Positions 27,308-29,601 of a DNA stretch of 29,601 bases are shown here, one piece after another. Under the pieces are notes generated by a model that saw only the letters and a program-made list of their open reading frames with translations, was not told the origin of the DNA and ran no database searches. Source of the stretch: a virus. The DNA lies in IMG/VR virus record IMGVR_UViG_3300020213_000091, positions 1 through 29,601 of that record; one strand, 5' to 3'. The translations under genes were made by a program, and so were the position numbers. Position 1 is the first letter of the stretch; every line of letters begins with the position of its first letter.

Positions 27308-29239
27308 TTAACCGGTCGCAATCATAAAGTCAGGGTCTTCCCACGGCGACACAACCGGCCGCACCACAATAATTCCATCCATCGCCGCGCCCACCGCCAT
27401 CGCCAAAGCAACAGCCGGGTCAATGCGCACCGTGGACTTCTTTTTCGAAAACCACTGATTACCCGTCAGCGGATCGGTCTCGATCACAACACCCATAAGC
27501 GCCGTCAAAACAACCGGCGACAATCGAATCCGAATCCGCTCCTCAAGAATAAGCGTTTCCAAATCCGCAATAGAACCGGGCATCCACAATCCAAGCGGCG
27601 CCGAATCACCGGCGGCCTTCGCCGCCTCAACCTTCTCATCCTGCGGCTTCGCCCGGCGCTTGCCGCCCTGCGGGTGCGCTACGGTCGGAATCTCAACGCC
27701 ATATTCATCCAGCGCTTCCGCAAACTTCGCCCAGGCGTAAACGTCATACGCCAGCACGCCAATACCATGCTCGCTCTGTAGCGTCGCAAACAGCGCCGCA
27801 ACATGGTCGTAGCGGATATGGCTGCCATCAACCGCGCGCAAATAGCCCTGGTCATGCCACAGCCGATACGGAACATGATCGGCCTTGCCGCGCTCGTCCA
27901 TCGTATCGCGCGGCGTCCAAGCCTCCACCCACGCATCAAACGTAGGCAGATCAGCCTCTTTGCCGTCCGCCCGCAGCACATTCTTAAAACCCGTCTGCAC
28001 AACAAACGCAGCCGCGGTTAAATCCTTCGTGCCAGATAGATCCAGCCCGGCCGCAGTAATCGGCTGGCCCGCGTGCTCGATGTACGGATCAAACTCCGCC
28101 ATCACTTTATCAAGCAGCGGCCGTGGAATCCAAGCCTCATCGGACTCAGTCCACACGCAAAAATGCAACCGCAAAATACCGTTGCGCTTGCTGGGAATAT
28201 CCTTCGCCTGCGCGACTACGCCCTCAAGATATTCATACTTGAGAATCACGCCAAGCAGCGGATTCGCCTTAACCCAACACGTCGGATCCGTTAGCGGATC
28301 GTCGTCCCTGTCTAGCGCGCACACATACGAAAATGCGTCGTCGCTGCCATCCCAGGTCTCGCCCACATAAGTAAAATCATCGTCCGGCGTCTGCGTGCCT
28401 GCGGCCACCTTGACCGCGTGCTGATGTTCCGCCCAGCATATCGAATTCCTGTCGCTACCGCTGTTCGTAATCAGCAGCAGCAGCGGCTGGCGCCGAAACT
28501 TAAAGCCGCGCTCCAGCATCTCAATAACGTCGCCGTTCGGATGCTCGTGCAATTCATCGCACAACGCAATATAGGGCCGCGGCCCGCTGCTCGCACCCTC
28601 CCGCGATATTGGCCTAAAAAACGAACCGGTCTTTAGATCGGCAAGATTCCAAACCGGGTTGCCGCCGCTCTTCGTAATGCGCTTCTTAAGCGCCGGGCTC
28701 TGGTCTACCATCGCGACCGCGTCGCGAAACAACACCGTCGCCTGGGCCTTGTCTCTGCCCGCCGCGTAAACCTCGGCGCGATCCTCGCCGTCAGCCATCA
28801 TGCCCAACAAGCCAACGCCGGCGGCTAACGGACTCTTCCCGTTTCCTTTTCCCTGCTCTACATAAGCGCGTCTAAAGCGCCGGACCCAGCGGCCATCATC
28901 CTGCTGGCGCTGCCAGCCAAATACGGATCCTATCTGAAACGCCTGCGACGGCGCCAACTTAAACGGTCGGCCTTCAAACTGGCCGCCATTCAACTTCAAC
29001 ACGTCTTCAAAAAATCCAATCGCCCGCAACGCGGCCGTCAGATTAAAACGCAGCCCGCGCTTGCTGCCTTCCGCGCGGTCCTGCTTGTGGCGCCGGCAGG
29101 CGTTGCGAACATGCGGGCCAGCAATAACACGACCGGCCAGGACGTCCTCGGCATACTCATCAACCGGGCCGGTAGGACACGGCGGGTCTATTGCGTCGCT
29201 ATTTGAAATAATCTTCCGCGGGATCGATTTGCTCGCCAT
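27308..29239 (-). CDS. Terminase large subunit
   Basis: The ATG at 29239 is preferred, giving 643 residues; the frame is open to 29266 but the extra nine codons have no ribosome-binding site. The ATPase domain has Walker A-like GKGNGKSP (130-137), Walker B IALCDELHEH (224-233, with Asp228 and Glu229) and the coupling motif LLLITNSGS (253-261). The nuclease domain starts at TAAGLDLSGTKDLTAAAFV (Asp400). The C-terminal acidic ligands are expected near DPAVALAMAVGAAMDG. It cuts and pumps DNA into the prohead. The gene overlaps the small subunit by 41 bases. Confidence 0.93.
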   Translation of the reverse strand: MASKSIPRKIISNSDAIDPPCPTGPVDEYAEDVLAGRVIAGPHVRNACRRHKQDRAEGSKRGLRFNLTAALRAIGFFEDVLKLNGGQFEGRPFKLAPSQAFQIGSVFGWQRQQDDGRWVRRFRRAYVEQGKGNGKSPLAAGVGLLGMMADGEDRAEVYAAGRDKAQATVLFRDAVAMVDQSPALKKRITKSGGNPVWNLADLKTGSFFRPISREGASSGPRPYIALCDELHEHPNGDVIEMLERGFKFRRQPLLLLITNSGSDRNSICWAEHQHAVKVAAGTQTPDDDFTYVGETWDGSDDAFSYVCALDRDDDPLTDPTCWVKANPLLGVILKYEYLEGVVAQAKDIPSKRNGILRLHFCVWTESDEAWIPRPLLDKVMAEFDPYIEHAGQPITAAGLDLSGTKDLTAAAFVVQTGFKNVLRADGKEADLPTFDAWVEAWTPRDTMDERGKADHVPYRLWHDQGYLRAVDGSHIRYDHVAALFATLQSEHGIGVLAYDVYAWAKFAEALDEYGVEIPTVAHPQGGKRRAKPQDEKVEAAKAAGDSAPLGLWMPGSIADLETLILEERIRIRLSPVVLTALMGVVIETDPLTGNQWFSKKKSTVRIDPAVALAMAVGAAMDGIIVVRPVVSPWEDPDFMIATG

Positions 29240-29582
29240 CGTTGGTCCGTCCCGCCTTCGAAGCATCGGCCGGCGTGGCGCCCATTTGGCCGTATGCCAT
29301 TCTTAGGAGATTAAGACTTTGCACGCCGCATTCGTCGCCCGCCATCATGCGGCCGCGTATGCTCGCGGCGATCGCCAGGAAGCCGCGGTGCGGCCTGGTC
29401 AGCCAAGGCACCTCGTCAACGATCTCGCGCCAGGCAGCTTGCGCCATTACGTTCAGCCATAGCGGCGGATCGCCCACCGGCCCGCCGGGCAACGGCTCAT
29501 TGCGGGCCTTGAATTTTTCCTTGCGGGCGATGTCCTGGCCGGTGGCCTTTGCTTTTGCCTTCGGCGTCCTGGGCCGGGCCAT
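29199..29582 (-). CDS. Terminase small subunit, P27-like
   Basis: This 127-residue protein has a basic N-terminus (MARPRTPKAKAKATGQDIAR), then KARNEPLPGGPVGDPPLWLN and MAQAAWREIVDEVPWLTRPH, helices typical of P27-family small terminases, and ends with acidic residues (DPAEDYFK). It binds phage DNA and loads the large subunit. It is the first gene of the leftward late operon in the window; the 19 bases to the window edge hold only a weak ribosome-binding site, so the late promoter must lie further right. Confidence 0.85.
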   Translation of the reverse strand: MARPRTPKAKAKATGQDIARKEKFKARNEPLPGGPVGDPPLWLNVMAQAAWREIVDEVPWLTRPHRGFLAIAASIRGRMMAGDECGVQSLNLLRMAYGQMGATPADASKAGRTNDGEQIDPAEDYFK

Positions 29583-29601
29583 TTTTATCTCAACTTTTCA
29601 A

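Noticed and set aside
1-29601. CRISPR arrays, insertion sequences or transposase genes
   Set aside because: No regularly spaced repeats, terminal inverted repeats with transposase, or transposase motifs were seen on reading both strands.

Overview
The window is a large part of the genome of a temperate, long-tailed (siphovirus-type) double-stranded DNA phage or prophage with HK97-like head genes. The host is most likely an alphaproteobacterium. The DNA is GC-rich, and several products belong to families shared with alphaproteobacterial gene transfer agents (GTAs): a three-helix holin, a GTA-gp10-type tail assembly chaperone and a GTA-type tape-measure tail end. The host assignment is inference; no host housekeeping gene is visible.

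Layout, left to right. Positions 1-1446 (+ strand) hold a chain of very small genes joined by ATGA overlaps, which looks like an early or accessory phage operon; none has a recognisable function. At 1465-1515 lies the 3' half of a tRNA gene (minus strand) without its 5' half, the usual form of a phage attachment-site copy. Next comes a + strand gene (1577-2041) whose C-terminus is an orphan GTA-type tape-measure end. A strong minus-strand terminator (2046-2077) closes the late operon.

From about 29.6 kb down to 2.1 kb nearly everything reads leftward in packaging and assembly order: small and large terminase, portal, a spike-base-like decoration protein with several micro-genes, a small coiled-coil protein, prohead protease, major capsid protein, head-tail connector, decoration proteins, head closure and tail completion proteins, tail tube, tail assembly chaperone with a lambda-G/GT-like -1 frameshift, tape measure, distal tail proteins, a DUF6950-tail-tip fusion, fibre proteins, N-acetylmuramidase, holin, a probable spanin-like protein, a secreted trypsin-like protease, a metallophosphoesterase with an N-terminal DNA-binding helix, and a dATP/dGTP-diphosphohydrolase-like protein. 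The late genes are tightly packed with ATGA, TAATG and TGATG overlaps, so translational coupling is expected.

Two + strand units interrupt the late operon and look like independently expressed cargo. One is a secreted four-cysteine protein (16311-16961) whose start codon shares a base with the start codon of the divergent tape-measure gene. The other is a structured unit at about 24604-24917: a candidate extended -10 promoter, a run of stable and partly mutually exclusive hairpins, and a 33-residue ORF whose Shine-Dalgarno sequence is partly buried in the last hairpin. The second unit is the best candidate for an undescribed regulatory element here.
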